This document shows, one piece after another, positions 29,839 through 36,886 of a DNA stretch of 45,786 nucleotides. The position numbers and the translations under genes are program-made. Every line of letters begins with the position of its first letter. The stretch's first letter is position 1. Source of the DNA: a virus; the IMG/VR virus record IMGVR_UViG_3300010370_000064, positions 1 to 45,786 of that record. One strand, given 5' to 3'. The notes under the pieces were generated by a model that ran no database searches, had not been told where the DNA came from, and worked only from the letters and a program-made list of their open reading frames with translations.

Positions 29839-30657
29839 TCAGAATTCTATCCCAAGTGCCTTCGCTTGGTCTTCCGTTAGCTGAACCGCTTTTTTAGGTT
29901 GCGGACTCTCCTCATAAGTTTCAGAAACGTCAGATACAGCAGCAGACTTGAGAGATTTAACAGGAGCAGGACTAGAAGGTAGGCTCTTATCGCCAACTGC
30001 TGGACGCGTTGCCGCAAACTCGGCTTTGATCTGCGCATGGTCTGCGCCAAGTGGTAGTTCAACCAGATCCGATCCAGGAATGTGAGATTTGAGCGCCGAT
30101 GAGATGAAGCTAGCGCCTTTGTCCTTGATCCAAACATCGATGTCTTCAATGAGTTTTTTCTCTTCGTCATTAGCCGTGGGGCGATCAGCGAACTCAAGAG
30201 CGTTGAAATTAATCTTTGCTCCGTCTGCTCCCGTCACAGGATCACGTTCGTTGAAGCTACGGGTGACAAATTTTGTGGTCGTCACCACGGAGGCACAGTT
30301 AATTCGGTTGTTATAAAGAGTTTGGAAGTAAGCGATGAAATTTTTCTGTGATGACTTCCCCGAGATCATGGAAGTTGTTACACACCGAGGGGGCAGCAAC
30401 CTGTGGTTTGGGGAGACACCGATGTACGCAATTCGGAGAAACTCTTCTTGATTCCTCATACCGAGGTTTCCGAAGTAAGGCGTGAATCCCAGGAGCACAA
30501 ACTCAATCGGGATGCCGTTATCGTTTCTGTCTACGATTGCGCTATCTGGGTCAACGTCAGACTTCCAGCGTCGGGCTTGTAGATCAATGCGAAGCGTGTG
30601 CGGAGGAACATTACACAGAATTTCGTCTGCGGAAAACTGGCCAGCAATAAACACCAT
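29839..30657 (-). CDS. Hypothetical DNA-metabolism protein with disordered tail
   Basis: 272 residues, family not recognised. Residues ~1-195 are a compact alpha/beta domain ('EFVLLGFTPYFGNLGMRNQEEFLRIAYIGVSPNHRLLPPRCVTTSMISGKSSQKNFIAYFQTLYNN'). Residues ~210-260 are Pro/Ala/Ser/Lys-rich and probably disordered. The last 12 residues ('QLTEDQAKALGIEF') form a conserved-looking C-terminal peptide. It is immediately downstream of SSB (10-base gap). A single-strand annealing, recombination mediator or SSB-partner role is plausible from context only. Confidence 0.55.
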   Translation of the reverse strand: MVFIAGQFSADEILCNVPPHTLRIDLQARRWKSDVDPDSAIVDRNDNGIPIEFVLLGFTPYFGNLGMRNQEEFLRIAYIGVSPNHRLLPPRCVTTSMISGKSSQKNFIAYFQTLYNNRINCASVVTTTKFVTRSFNERDPVTGADGAKINFNALEFADRPTANDEEKKLIEDIDVWIKDKGASFISSALKSHIPGSDLVELPLGADHAQIKAEFAATRPAVGDKSLPSSPAPVKSLKSAAVSDVSETYEESPQPKKAVQLTEDQAKALGIEF

Positions 30658-30667
30658 TGTTCAGAAA

Positions 30668-31312
30668 TCAGAGGGAAAAGTCGATCGAACCGATAGCAGC
30701 CGCAGCTACTTTACCTTTTTCAGGATCAGCAGCTTTTTTAGGTGTTACCTTCGTTGTTTTAGGCAGGTAGAGGATTTTGTCAACGTTGTAGTTAAGGTAC
30801 ATTTTTTCGTCTTTTTCGCTTGTTGAGACTTTGCCCACAGCGATAGTAGGTGTGCCAGGAGCAAGTTCAGAAAGTTGTTTTGACAGTTCTGCCCATGCTG
30901 TTAACTTAAACCAAGCCGTCTCTGAGTTTTCCGTCTGCCACGCAATCGAGCGATTCGTCACCGTGGTGTCCGACAGTTCAACTTCGTCTGCTTTGGGACC
31001 GAGGCCACCGCTTGCTACAAAGAGATTTACGGCAAGCAAGTCATCGAAGTTTTCGCTAGTCACCACAAGCATTGCCTGCATTTGCAGAACGCCATCAGGT
31101 GTCGGACGTGTGGGACCAATCGCAAGCACAGTCTGATCAGGCTCCAAACCTTTGATCAGCTTTCCTACGTAGTGGTTTTTATCTTGCAGAAGTTGGACCT
31201 TTGTGGGGACCCTTTTATCGTTTGATGGAAGGGACTCAGCAAGGACGTTAATGACGCCCTCGTTTTCCTCAGCTGTCGATGTGATCCGAAGACCTAGGAC
31301 AAAGACGTTCAT
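30668..31312 (-). CDS. ssb: Single-stranded DNA-binding protein (OB fold)
   Basis: 214 residues. 'VELSDTTVTNRSIAWQTENSETAWFKLTAWAELSKQLSELAPGTPTIAVGKVSTSEKDEKMYLNYNVDKI' (~110-180) matches the bacterial SSB barrel: f-x-l-x-x-W-x-x-x-x-x-x-l-x-x-x-x-x-G-x-x-x-x-v-x-G-x-l, then a final strand and 'v..i'. A preceding ~90 residues have a similar strand pattern and may be a second OB domain. The C-terminus is short and ends 'SIDFSL' rather than the acidic D-D-I-P-F tail. Its start overlaps the upstream zinc-HTH gene by 44 bases. It would coat ssDNA for the replication module. Confidence 0.7.
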   Translation of the reverse strand: MNVFVLGLRITSTAEENEGVINVLAESLPSNDKRVPTKVQLLQDKNHYVGKLIKGLEPDQTVLAIGPTRPTPDGVLQMQAMLVVTSENFDDLLAVNLFVASGGLGPKADEVELSDTTVTNRSIAWQTENSETAWFKLTAWAELSKQLSELAPGTPTIAVGKVSTSEKDEKMYLNYNVDKILYLPKTTKVTPKKAADPEKGKVAAAAIGSIDFSL

Positions 31313-31835
31313 CTTTTAAGTTTCTGTAAACGGTTGATCGGTGGACTTTAAATGCCTTAGCGACCTGCGGAACGCTTGCGCCTTGGCTTTGGTAGGCTAC
31401 TAGCAAACGGCGGTCGCCGGTACTCAATTTCGAATTTTTTCCTAAAACGTAGTTGTAGTGGTACGGGTTTATACATGATTTACACGAGCATGTCATTCTT
31501 ACAGGATTGTCTACAGGTATATCTAAGTATTTTAAAATAACTTGTTTTACAAAAAACCTTTTTTTAAAGGCGTAAAGACACGGGCTGTTATTGCACCGCG
31601 TATCCCACGTAGAACATGTATCGTGAGTAAACTCGTTAAACGCGAGTTGTCTAAATAGGTGGGATAAAGCGCAGGTCTTTACGTCACCGTATTTGAGGTG
31701 AAACTCTTCTGCCGACAAAGCTCGACATATATCTTGAGCTTGAGCCTGCGCGTGGACACTTTCGTTTGCCCATATCGACAAACTAAGTTTGGCCGAACTT
31801 TTTGAGAGTTCGAGCTTATATGTATTTAAATCCAC
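31269..31835 (-). CDS. C/NPxH zinc-motif protein with C-terminal HTH
   Basis: 188 residues from a GTG start. Central 'DTCSTWDTRCNNSPC' and 'RMTCSCKSCINPYHYNYV' supply cysteines and the C-I-N-P-Y-H motif, as in the proteins at 5788 and 6835. The C-terminus 'LSTGDRRLLVAYQSQGASVPQVAKAFKVHRSTVYRNLKDERL' is a clear Hin/resolvase-type HTH. Together with 6835-7494 it defines a zinc-HTH family in this phage. It lies upstream of and overlaps ssb, so it could control the replication operon (inference). Confidence 0.65.
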   Translation of the reverse strand: MDLNTYKLELSKSSAKLSLSIWANESVHAQAQAQDICRALSAEEFHLKYGDVKTCALSHLFRQLAFNEFTHDTCSTWDTRCNNSPCLYAFKKRFFVKQVILKYLDIPVDNPVRMTCSCKSCINPYHYNYVLGKNSKLSTGDRRLLVAYQSQGASVPQVAKAFKVHRSTVYRNLKDERLCPRSSDHIDS

Positions 31836-31843
31836 GCAGGAAT

Positions 31844-32749
31844 TTATTTCCGTCCCATCATTTGATACTCAGGGGATGCCTTGAATCCTGCAATCAGAGA
31901 CCCCCATTCCTCTGTAGATAGACCTTTATCCGCAAATACAGGGTTTGCTGTCCAACTGGCGGTTTCGCTTTCGCTAGGTGTTCTACCCAATTGAGTTTGG
32001 TATAAGTATTTAACAGCCTCTTCCGGTGTCTGCGGAGAAGCGTTTGTCGGGGTAAATTCCCTATTTAAAAATAAACTTCTTCCTGTATCTTTAGGTGTGC
32101 TAGCTGGCACCATTTCGCTTAAACCTTTGTACTCAGGGCTCTCTTGGAAAGCACCGCGTAAGGAATCCCATTCTTGCGCTGACAACCCTTTATCTGCGAA
32201 CTCTTGGCGACCCGCCCAGCTTTGGGTTTCCTCTTTAGTCGGCGTGCGACCTAACTGAGTTTCGTAGAGATAACCGATTGCTTCGTCTACCGTTTGGGGA
32301 TTTGCTACTCTCGGGGTAAAACTTTTTAAAGTACGCTTTTCGACAAGCGCAGGGGGTTGAGCTTTAGGTGTTTCAGGGGCCTTAGTCGTTCCTGATTCTT
32401 TGGGGAAAAGCTCGTCTAACCACGCAGGACGTTCTATTTTTATAGTGGTCGGTGTAGCCGTTGTGGGCGCAGAAGTCGGTGCCGCTGCTCCGGGAACCGC
32501 TCCTGCTGCCGCGCCTCCTGCTGCCGCTCCGCCTGCAGCTTGCTGAGCTTGTCTAAATGCGATTTCCGGAGTTACTGACTGCGGTGACCGCCCTAACCGA
32601 CCACCCCGCGATGACTTCGGAGAGAAGGATAAGTTTACCTCGGGGAAGTAAGTCGCTAATACAGATTCTGATTTTGTACCGTCATCTTTTTGGTCGACTA
32701 CGGTAGGGAAATCAAATTCCTGCCCAGCAAAGCGAATTCTACGAGCCAC
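31844..32749 (-). CDS. DUF4214-repeat protein with N-terminal IRFAGQ element
   Basis: 301 residues from a GTG start. It opens M-A-R-R-I-R-F-A-G-Q-E-F, the element shared with four small proteins. An Ala/Gly/Pro/Thr-rich low-complexity linker (~75-105) follows. Then come two ~60-residue repeats, 'EAIGYLYETQLGRTPTKEETQSW...FADKGLSAQEWDSL...F..SPEY' and 'EAVKYLYQTQLGRTPSESETASW...FADKGLSTEEWGSL...F..SPEY', matching the DUF4214 pattern (Y-x-x-x-L-G-R-x-P...W...G.s...l...f..S-p-E-Y). DUF4214 is common in extracellular and surface proteins. Its place among replication genes is unexpected; it may be packaged in the virion. Confidence 0.75.
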   Translation of the reverse strand: MARRIRFAGQEFDFPTVVDQKDDGTKSESVLATYFPEVNLSFSPKSSRGGRLGRSPQSVTPEIAFRQAQQAAGGAAAGGAAAGAVPGAAAPTSAPTTATPTTIKIERPAWLDELFPKESGTTKAPETPKAQPPALVEKRTLKSFTPRVANPQTVDEAIGYLYETQLGRTPTKEETQSWAGRQEFADKGLSAQEWDSLRGAFQESPEYKGLSEMVPASTPKDTGRSLFLNREFTPTNASPQTPEEAVKYLYQTQLGRTPSESETASWTANPVFADKGLSTEEWGSLIAGFKASPEYQMMGRK

Positions 32750-32792
32750 GAGATTTTTGACGCCTTTCCTTGATTATAGGTTACTCGACCGC

Positions 32793-33407
32793 TCATGCCG
32801 TTTTTTCGAAAAATCTGATAAGTGAGTGACCTTTTTTAATAACGTTATCTAAAACTTTTAAATCTAATGAGGCTTCTTCATATGATCGGTACCGTTTAGC
32901 TTTATCTTTGTTGTCTTCGTATTTAACAACTTTCTTTTCTGTCTTATTTAAAGTCTCGCTTACAAAAGAACCGCTTGGCCCCATTAGAAGCCAAACCTCT
33001 CGAAATTTAAGCTTCGTAGGCCCGTAGCCCATTTCGGCTAAGGTGTAAAGTTTAGTTATTTTCGCTATTGTAGTTGTATTTTTAACTACTGACGAGTTTT
33101 GTAATTTCTTTGTTTTTGTACTGATACCTTTTTCTTTCTTTAGTTTGCGAGCGGCATTCGCTGCTTTGAGAGGAGAATCAAAAAACTCAGCTGTGAAATA
33201 AAGTGTCTCTCCGTTAGATACCACTCCTAAACAACCGCTCGGAGTCTTGAGAGCGTAAATGTTTTTATCTTTACTTAGCTCTAGCTTAAGCAAGGTCGTC
33301 GTAGGGTTCGCTGACTCTGAGCTTAGCCCCTTCCAGCTTTTTTGGTTGCCGTGGGCTCGAACTCTTCCTTTAAGCCAAAAGTTATTTATCTGCCCATGAG
33401 TCTCCAA
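32793..33407 (-). CDS. Hypothetical basic protein coupled to DNA polymerase
   Basis: 204 residues, very Lys-rich, start overlapping the polymerase stop by 26 bases. The N-terminus has beta strands ('YALKTPSGCLGVVSNGETLYFTAEFFDSPLKAANAARKLKKEKG'). It continues basic ('TKTKKLQNSSVVKNTTTIAKITKLYTLAEMGYGPTKLKF') and ends in a helical segment. No family recognised. Translational coupling and charge suggest a DNA-binding accessory to PolA or the fork. Confidence 0.6.
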   Translation of the reverse strand: METHGQINNFWLKGRVRAHGNQKSWKGLSSESANPTTTLLKLELSKDKNIYALKTPSGCLGVVSNGETLYFTAEFFDSPLKAANAARKLKKEKGISTKTKKLQNSSVVKNTTTIAKITKLYTLAEMGYGPTKLKFREVWLLMGPSGSFVSETLNKTEKKVVKYEDNKDKAKRYRSYEEASLDLKVLDNVIKKGHSLIRFFEKTA

Positions 33408-35277
33408 TATTAGCGTCTGCTGCTGATGGCACAGTTTTTAACACTGTTTCTGCTGCTTCTTTCATTGTCGTTTCAAGCAGTGCTTTGTACTCCTCTGCTT
33501 TATCTTCTTTTACTTCCAACACAATTTCGTCGTGCACGCACGCAACTAAGTAAGCTTCGTCATTTAAGTGTTCACTTAGATTAGCTATGGCTATCTTAAG
33601 AATATCTGCCCCAGAGCCTTGTATAAGTGAATTAGCACTGCACATCATTGTGGCATCGTCATAGCTAAGTAAACGCCGCCTTCCACACGCTGTACGTACG
33701 TAAGCCCAGCCGTCTGCGACTAACGAAGCTCGCTCTTTATGCCAACCCCTGAGGCGCGGATACGCAGCGTGGAATGAGGTATGCGCCACCTTAGCTTCAG
33801 AAAGGCTTAGTAGTCGTCCACTTTGTGCTGCGTACGTTTTGTATTTTCTGTACCCCATTCCGTACAAGAGAGCAAAATTTAGTGTCTTACCGTCCTGTCT
33901 CTCTTCCTTGGTGACTTCAGTAATATCCTTTTTGTAGATTAAACTTGCTGTCATTGTGTGTAAATCTATATCTTCGATAAACGCTTTTTTCATCTGCGGA
34001 ATGTCGACAAGCTCAGCCCCTAATCTCAGCTCTATCTGAGCCCAGTCACAGATAACGAGTTTATATCCCGGCGTGGCAATGAAGCACTCTCGGAAGTCTT
34101 TAGATCTCGGGACTTGTTGGATATTTACTCCGTAAGTAGTTTTTTGCTTACTTTTTGCTGTTTTCGGTGCTCCGCTACTCGTAAACCTACCCGAGTTTGC
34201 CCCTGCCTGATTGTAACCAGAGTGAAGTCTATGTGATACAGGGTTTACGTTACTAATTAGTTTGTCGACGTGCTCTAAACGAGTTTCTATTTTTGCTCGC
34301 TCTCTATAGAGCATTAACGTTTTGTCGTCGCTATCAAACTCCGATAGAGCTACCTGATTGAGGGTGTATTTTTCTGTGTTCTGATCTTTAGGTAACTCCA
34401 CACCGCAAGCTAAAAACGCTTGTATTAACTGTGCTTGACTGCTTGGATTAAATTCTTTGATCCTCTTTTTTCCAATAGCAAGTTCACCTGAGTCTGTGCG
34501 AGGCAGTTTCCTATCATCAGGCAAACGACTGTCTAGTTCTTTTACAAAAAAATCGGTCTTGCTATCGAGATCTTCCTGTATCTTTATCTTTAGTTCTTTA
34601 AGTTTTTTGATATCTACACTAAATCCCCTGCGACACATTTGAGCTACGGGCCTGATGCACTTGCTTTCAATGGAGTAAATGCCCAAAAGATTTTCTTCTT
34701 TTAACTCTTCGAGCTGCTGTTTTGCGATCAGTGGTAGTACTTTTACGTCTTTGGCTGCGTAAGTTAACTGAGATTCGCTGAGAACATCTGCTCCCCAGTC
34801 GCTTGTTTGCTCCTCCTTAGACATTTCTAAGTCAAGCCTGCGCTGAGCCACAGCTTTTAGACCGCATGAAACGTCAGCGAAATAAGGCTTTTTAGTTTTA
34901 GGAGCTACCCTCTTTTCTTTGAATCCCGCTCGTAAAACTCTTTCAGCGATATAAGTACAGAATATATTATTTCTAAAGTTACACCCTATGGACGACAGAA
35001 ACTGTAGATCGAAGTTTGCGTTGTGTGCGACTAATGTCTTACGGCTTTCTATAAATCTGCTAACGGGAGAGATGTCATTAATATTAAAAGCGTCGAATAC
35101 GTAAACCGGTGTGGCGAGATCATCCACCGATGCGGAACAAATTTGAATGAGACGAAGTTTGGATACCCAACTATCTAACCCTGTTGTTTCTGTATCTACA
35201 ACGATACTTTTAAACTGCTCTAAGTAGTCTAAAGCTCCCTTAACTTTTGCATCACTGTCAATTAAAACAAAATCCAT
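33382..35277 (-). CDS. polA: Family A DNA polymerase with 3'-5' exonuclease
   Basis: 631 residues, the length of T7-like phage PolA without a 5'-nuclease. Exonuclease motifs: 'IVVDTETTGLD' (D-x-E), 'LVAHNANFDLQFL' (N-x-x-F-D), 'YAAKDVKVL' (Y-x-x-x-D). Polymerase motif A is 'VICDWAQIELRLGAEL', motif B 'RQDGKTLNFALLYGMG', motif C 'LVACVHDEIVLEV'. The position equal to E. coli Phe762 is Phe, the state reported to be associated with lytic phages and fast polymerisation. It replicates the phage genome with the primase-helicase and SSB. ATG start; a hairpin lies in the leader. Confidence 0.95.
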   Translation of the reverse strand: MDFVLIDSDAKVKGALDYLEQFKSIVVDTETTGLDSWVSKLRLIQICSASVDDLATPVYVFDAFNINDISPVSRFIESRKTLVAHNANFDLQFLSSIGCNFRNNIFCTYIAERVLRAGFKEKRVAPKTKKPYFADVSCGLKAVAQRRLDLEMSKEEQTSDWGADVLSESQLTYAAKDVKVLPLIAKQQLEELKEENLLGIYSIESKCIRPVAQMCRRGFSVDIKKLKELKIKIQEDLDSKTDFFVKELDSRLPDDRKLPRTDSGELAIGKKRIKEFNPSSQAQLIQAFLACGVELPKDQNTEKYTLNQVALSEFDSDDKTLMLYRERAKIETRLEHVDKLISNVNPVSHRLHSGYNQAGANSGRFTSSGAPKTAKSKQKTTYGVNIQQVPRSKDFRECFIATPGYKLVICDWAQIELRLGAELVDIPQMKKAFIEDIDLHTMTASLIYKKDITEVTKEERQDGKTLNFALLYGMGYRKYKTYAAQSGRLLSLSEAKVAHTSFHAAYPRLRGWHKERASLVADGWAYVRTACGRRRLLSYDDATMMCSANSLIQGSGADILKIAIANLSEHLNDEAYLVACVHDEIVLEVKEDKAEEYKALLETTMKEAAETVLKTVPSAADANIGDSWADK

Positions 35278-35296
35278 GTTCGTTAGGGAAATAAAT

Positions 35297-35324
35297 GCCG
35301 CCTTTTCCTTACGGAGCGGGCGGC
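35297..35324 (-). terminator. G/C hairpin between polA and the upstream gene
   Basis: On the leftward strand GCCGCC (35324-35319) pairs with GGCGGC (35302-35297) across a 16-base loop that can itself fold (CCGTAAGG), followed by ATTTATTT. It lies 25 bases after the upstream stop and about 20 bases before polA. It could be a terminator, an attenuator or an mRNA stabiliser; the U-tract is imperfect. Confidence 0.5.
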
Positions 35325-35349
35325 GTTTTCAAAAGCTTAGCTTACGTAT

Positions 35350-36162
35350 TCAGCTAGCTTGCTGGGATTGGAAGGCTTTGTACACGTAGTTGTCGATATC
35401 CCCCCACACTGAAAGCAGTTGACGGCCTCGTTCGGTAGGACGAACTTTGTAGTACATCCTCCGCGTGCTGTTCACGCTTGCTGACGGGTTCTCTACGTAG
35501 GGGGCTCCCACCGAGACTAATTTTACTTTGTCTACAAGACCTTGAGATTGGCAGTACAAAAGCCCCTCCCTTAAAGCGATGTAAATAGGGGACACATGGA
35601 ACGTGTGCTTACGATCGATACCGCTACTCAGAACGATCGGATCCAACTTCCCTTGTTTAAATTCAAACCCTTTAAAGAACTTAGAGTTTCTGAGAGCTGG
35701 GTGAGCGTTCCACATTTCGTTAGCGACGTTTACAGCCACCTGCCTCAGAGTTACTGATTCTGTCTGCTTAAGAGCTTTAAGAAGCATCGATACTCCGGTG
35801 CTGCAGTAGGAGGAGTTTGTATTTAGATGCTCGATAATATCTTCTAACGGAAGATAACTGGGGTGTACTTGCGCAACCGCTTTCTTCTTATAAGAAACAA
35901 TCTTTGGTGTATCGACAACTTTCACCGTGGGGGAAGTCTGTGCTTTAGAAACTGATACTTTCCAAGCTAAAGAGGCGAGGGCTTGATTCTTTTGCTTAAT
36001 TGACAGATCAAATAGAGTCTGAGCGTTCAGTTCGTTGACATTGATAATGGTGTCCAAGGGAATCAATTTTACAGCGTCCCCTTGTGATGCCATCGTCGTA
36101 ATCAGCATCATCGCTTCTGTCGGTTCCAAGACCGCACCGCCCAGTTCGAATTTGAAAGCCAT
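35350..36162 (-). CDS. Hypothetical protein of replication module
   Basis: 270 residues from ATG 36162 ('MAFKFELGGAVLEPTEAMM'). The longer frame reaches a TTG at 36285 overlapping the upstream gene and is rejected. The N-terminal ~100 residues are helical. The C-terminal half has a winged-helix-like layout ('YCSTGVSMLLKALKQTESVTLRQVAVNVANEMWN' and '...YYKVRPTERGRQLLSVW'). 'RPTERGRQLL' resembles the wing-end of PadR/MarR-type domains. A DNA-binding regulator or replication accessory is suggested. The 73-base leader holds a hairpin AAAGGCA-tact-TGCCTTT. Confidence 0.55.
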   Translation of the reverse strand: MAFKFELGGAVLEPTEAMMLITTMASQGDAVKLIPLDTIINVNELNAQTLFDLSIKQKNQALASLAWKVSVSKAQTSPTVKVVDTPKIVSYKKKAVAQVHPSYLPLEDIIEHLNTNSSYCSTGVSMLLKALKQTESVTLRQVAVNVANEMWNAHPALRNSKFFKGFEFKQGKLDPIVLSSGIDRKHTFHVSPIYIALREGLLYCQSQGLVDKVKLVSVGAPYVENPSASVNSTRRMYYKVRPTERGRQLLSVWGDIDNYVYKAFQSQQAS

Positions 36163-36235
36163 GTCAAAGGATGTGTTTGGCTTGCTTACCCTAGAAAAGA
36201 AAGGCTGGGATGCAAAGGCAAGTATGCCTTTATAA

Positions 36236-36751
36236 TTATTTCTTAAGCTTTCCGTTGTTTGACGCGGATGTCCCCCGGAAGACAATTGGCACGTTTCTGC
36301 ACCAACTTATTACATCCTGAAATAAAGCTTCACTAATCTCGTCGTATTCTTTAGCTGTCTGCTTTAAGTGTTTTTTAAGCGTGTCTATGTCGTCTGTTCC
36401 ATACCAGTGTATTAAATAGTTATTCATAGTTAAAGCAACGTCATATAGGACTCCAGTTGGAAACCCATCGTCATCTTTCTCAGTTCTTATTATTGAGAAC
36501 AACAGGTTATCTTTAAAATATTCGATACGACAATTTCTATAGTTGAACCAACTCTTGGGGAAGTAATAAGGTAACTCGAAGGTTGTATATACGCAGCGTG
36601 TTATCCAATTGTTTAATTTATCATCTGCGTCGCAATCATCTGCTGTTGAGTAGTTTAGTTGAACTTCAAATAAATCTGTTTGTATTCTCCTAAGGGTGTT
36701 GGATGACTTCTGACCACACTGGCTGTCCATTAATTCTTCCTGTGCAGACAT
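36236..36751 (-). CDS. Hypothetical protein
   Basis: 171 residues, family not recognised. It is acidic overall, with a Tyr/Trp/Phe-rich centre ('YTTFELPYYFPKSWFNYRNCRIEYFKDNLLFSIIRTEKDDDGFPTGVLYDVALTMNNYLIHWYG') that looks like an alpha/beta domain. A C-terminal helix bundle follows ('LKKHLKQTAKEYDEISEALFQDVISW'). It overlaps the upstream small gene by 62 bases in another frame, so the exact start is uncertain ('MDSQCGQ...' is an alternative). Confidence 0.55.
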   Translation of the reverse strand: MSAQEELMDSQCGQKSSNTLRRIQTDLFEVQLNYSTADDCDADDKLNNWITRCVYTTFELPYYFPKSWFNYRNCRIEYFKDNLLFSIIRTEKDDDGFPTGVLYDVALTMNNYLIHWYGTDDIDTLKKHLKQTAKEYDEISEALFQDVISWCRNVPIVFRGTSASNNGKLKK

Positions 36752-36884
36752 AAAGAATGTTTGTCTCTGTGTTCAGAAAAAAGTGGCCTATTGGAACAGA
36801 GGTCTTTACAGTTTCTAATGTGTGCTTGCGTTCATTGTACTCTGTTTCGATCTCCTTAATCCGATTTTCTGGACAGCCCTCCAT
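36690..36884 (-). CDS. Small hypothetical protein downstream of VWA gene
   Basis: 64 residues from ATG 36884, 2 bases after the VWA stop; a GTG at 36899 would overlap the VWA frame. The sequence 'MEGCPENRIKEIETEYNERKHTLETVKTSVPIGHFFLNTETNILYVCTG...' pairs an N-terminal charged helix with a short beta hairpin, similar to the 'G-x-x-y-v-n-t-x-t-x-x-l-y-v-c' fibre-type motif. No function assigned. It forms a unit with the VWA and MoxR genes upstream. Confidence 0.55.
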   Translation of the reverse strand: MEGCPENRIKEIETEYNERKHTLETVKTSVPIGHFFLNTETNILYVCTGRINGQPVWSEVIQHP

Positions 36885-36886
36885 CG

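Noticed and set aside
24588-35277. 2-aminoadenine (Z-genome) system as in cyanophage S-2L
   Set aside because: A PrimPol-like primase is present, but no PurZ, DatZ or MazZ-type gene is seen in the window, and PolA is a standard family-A enzyme.
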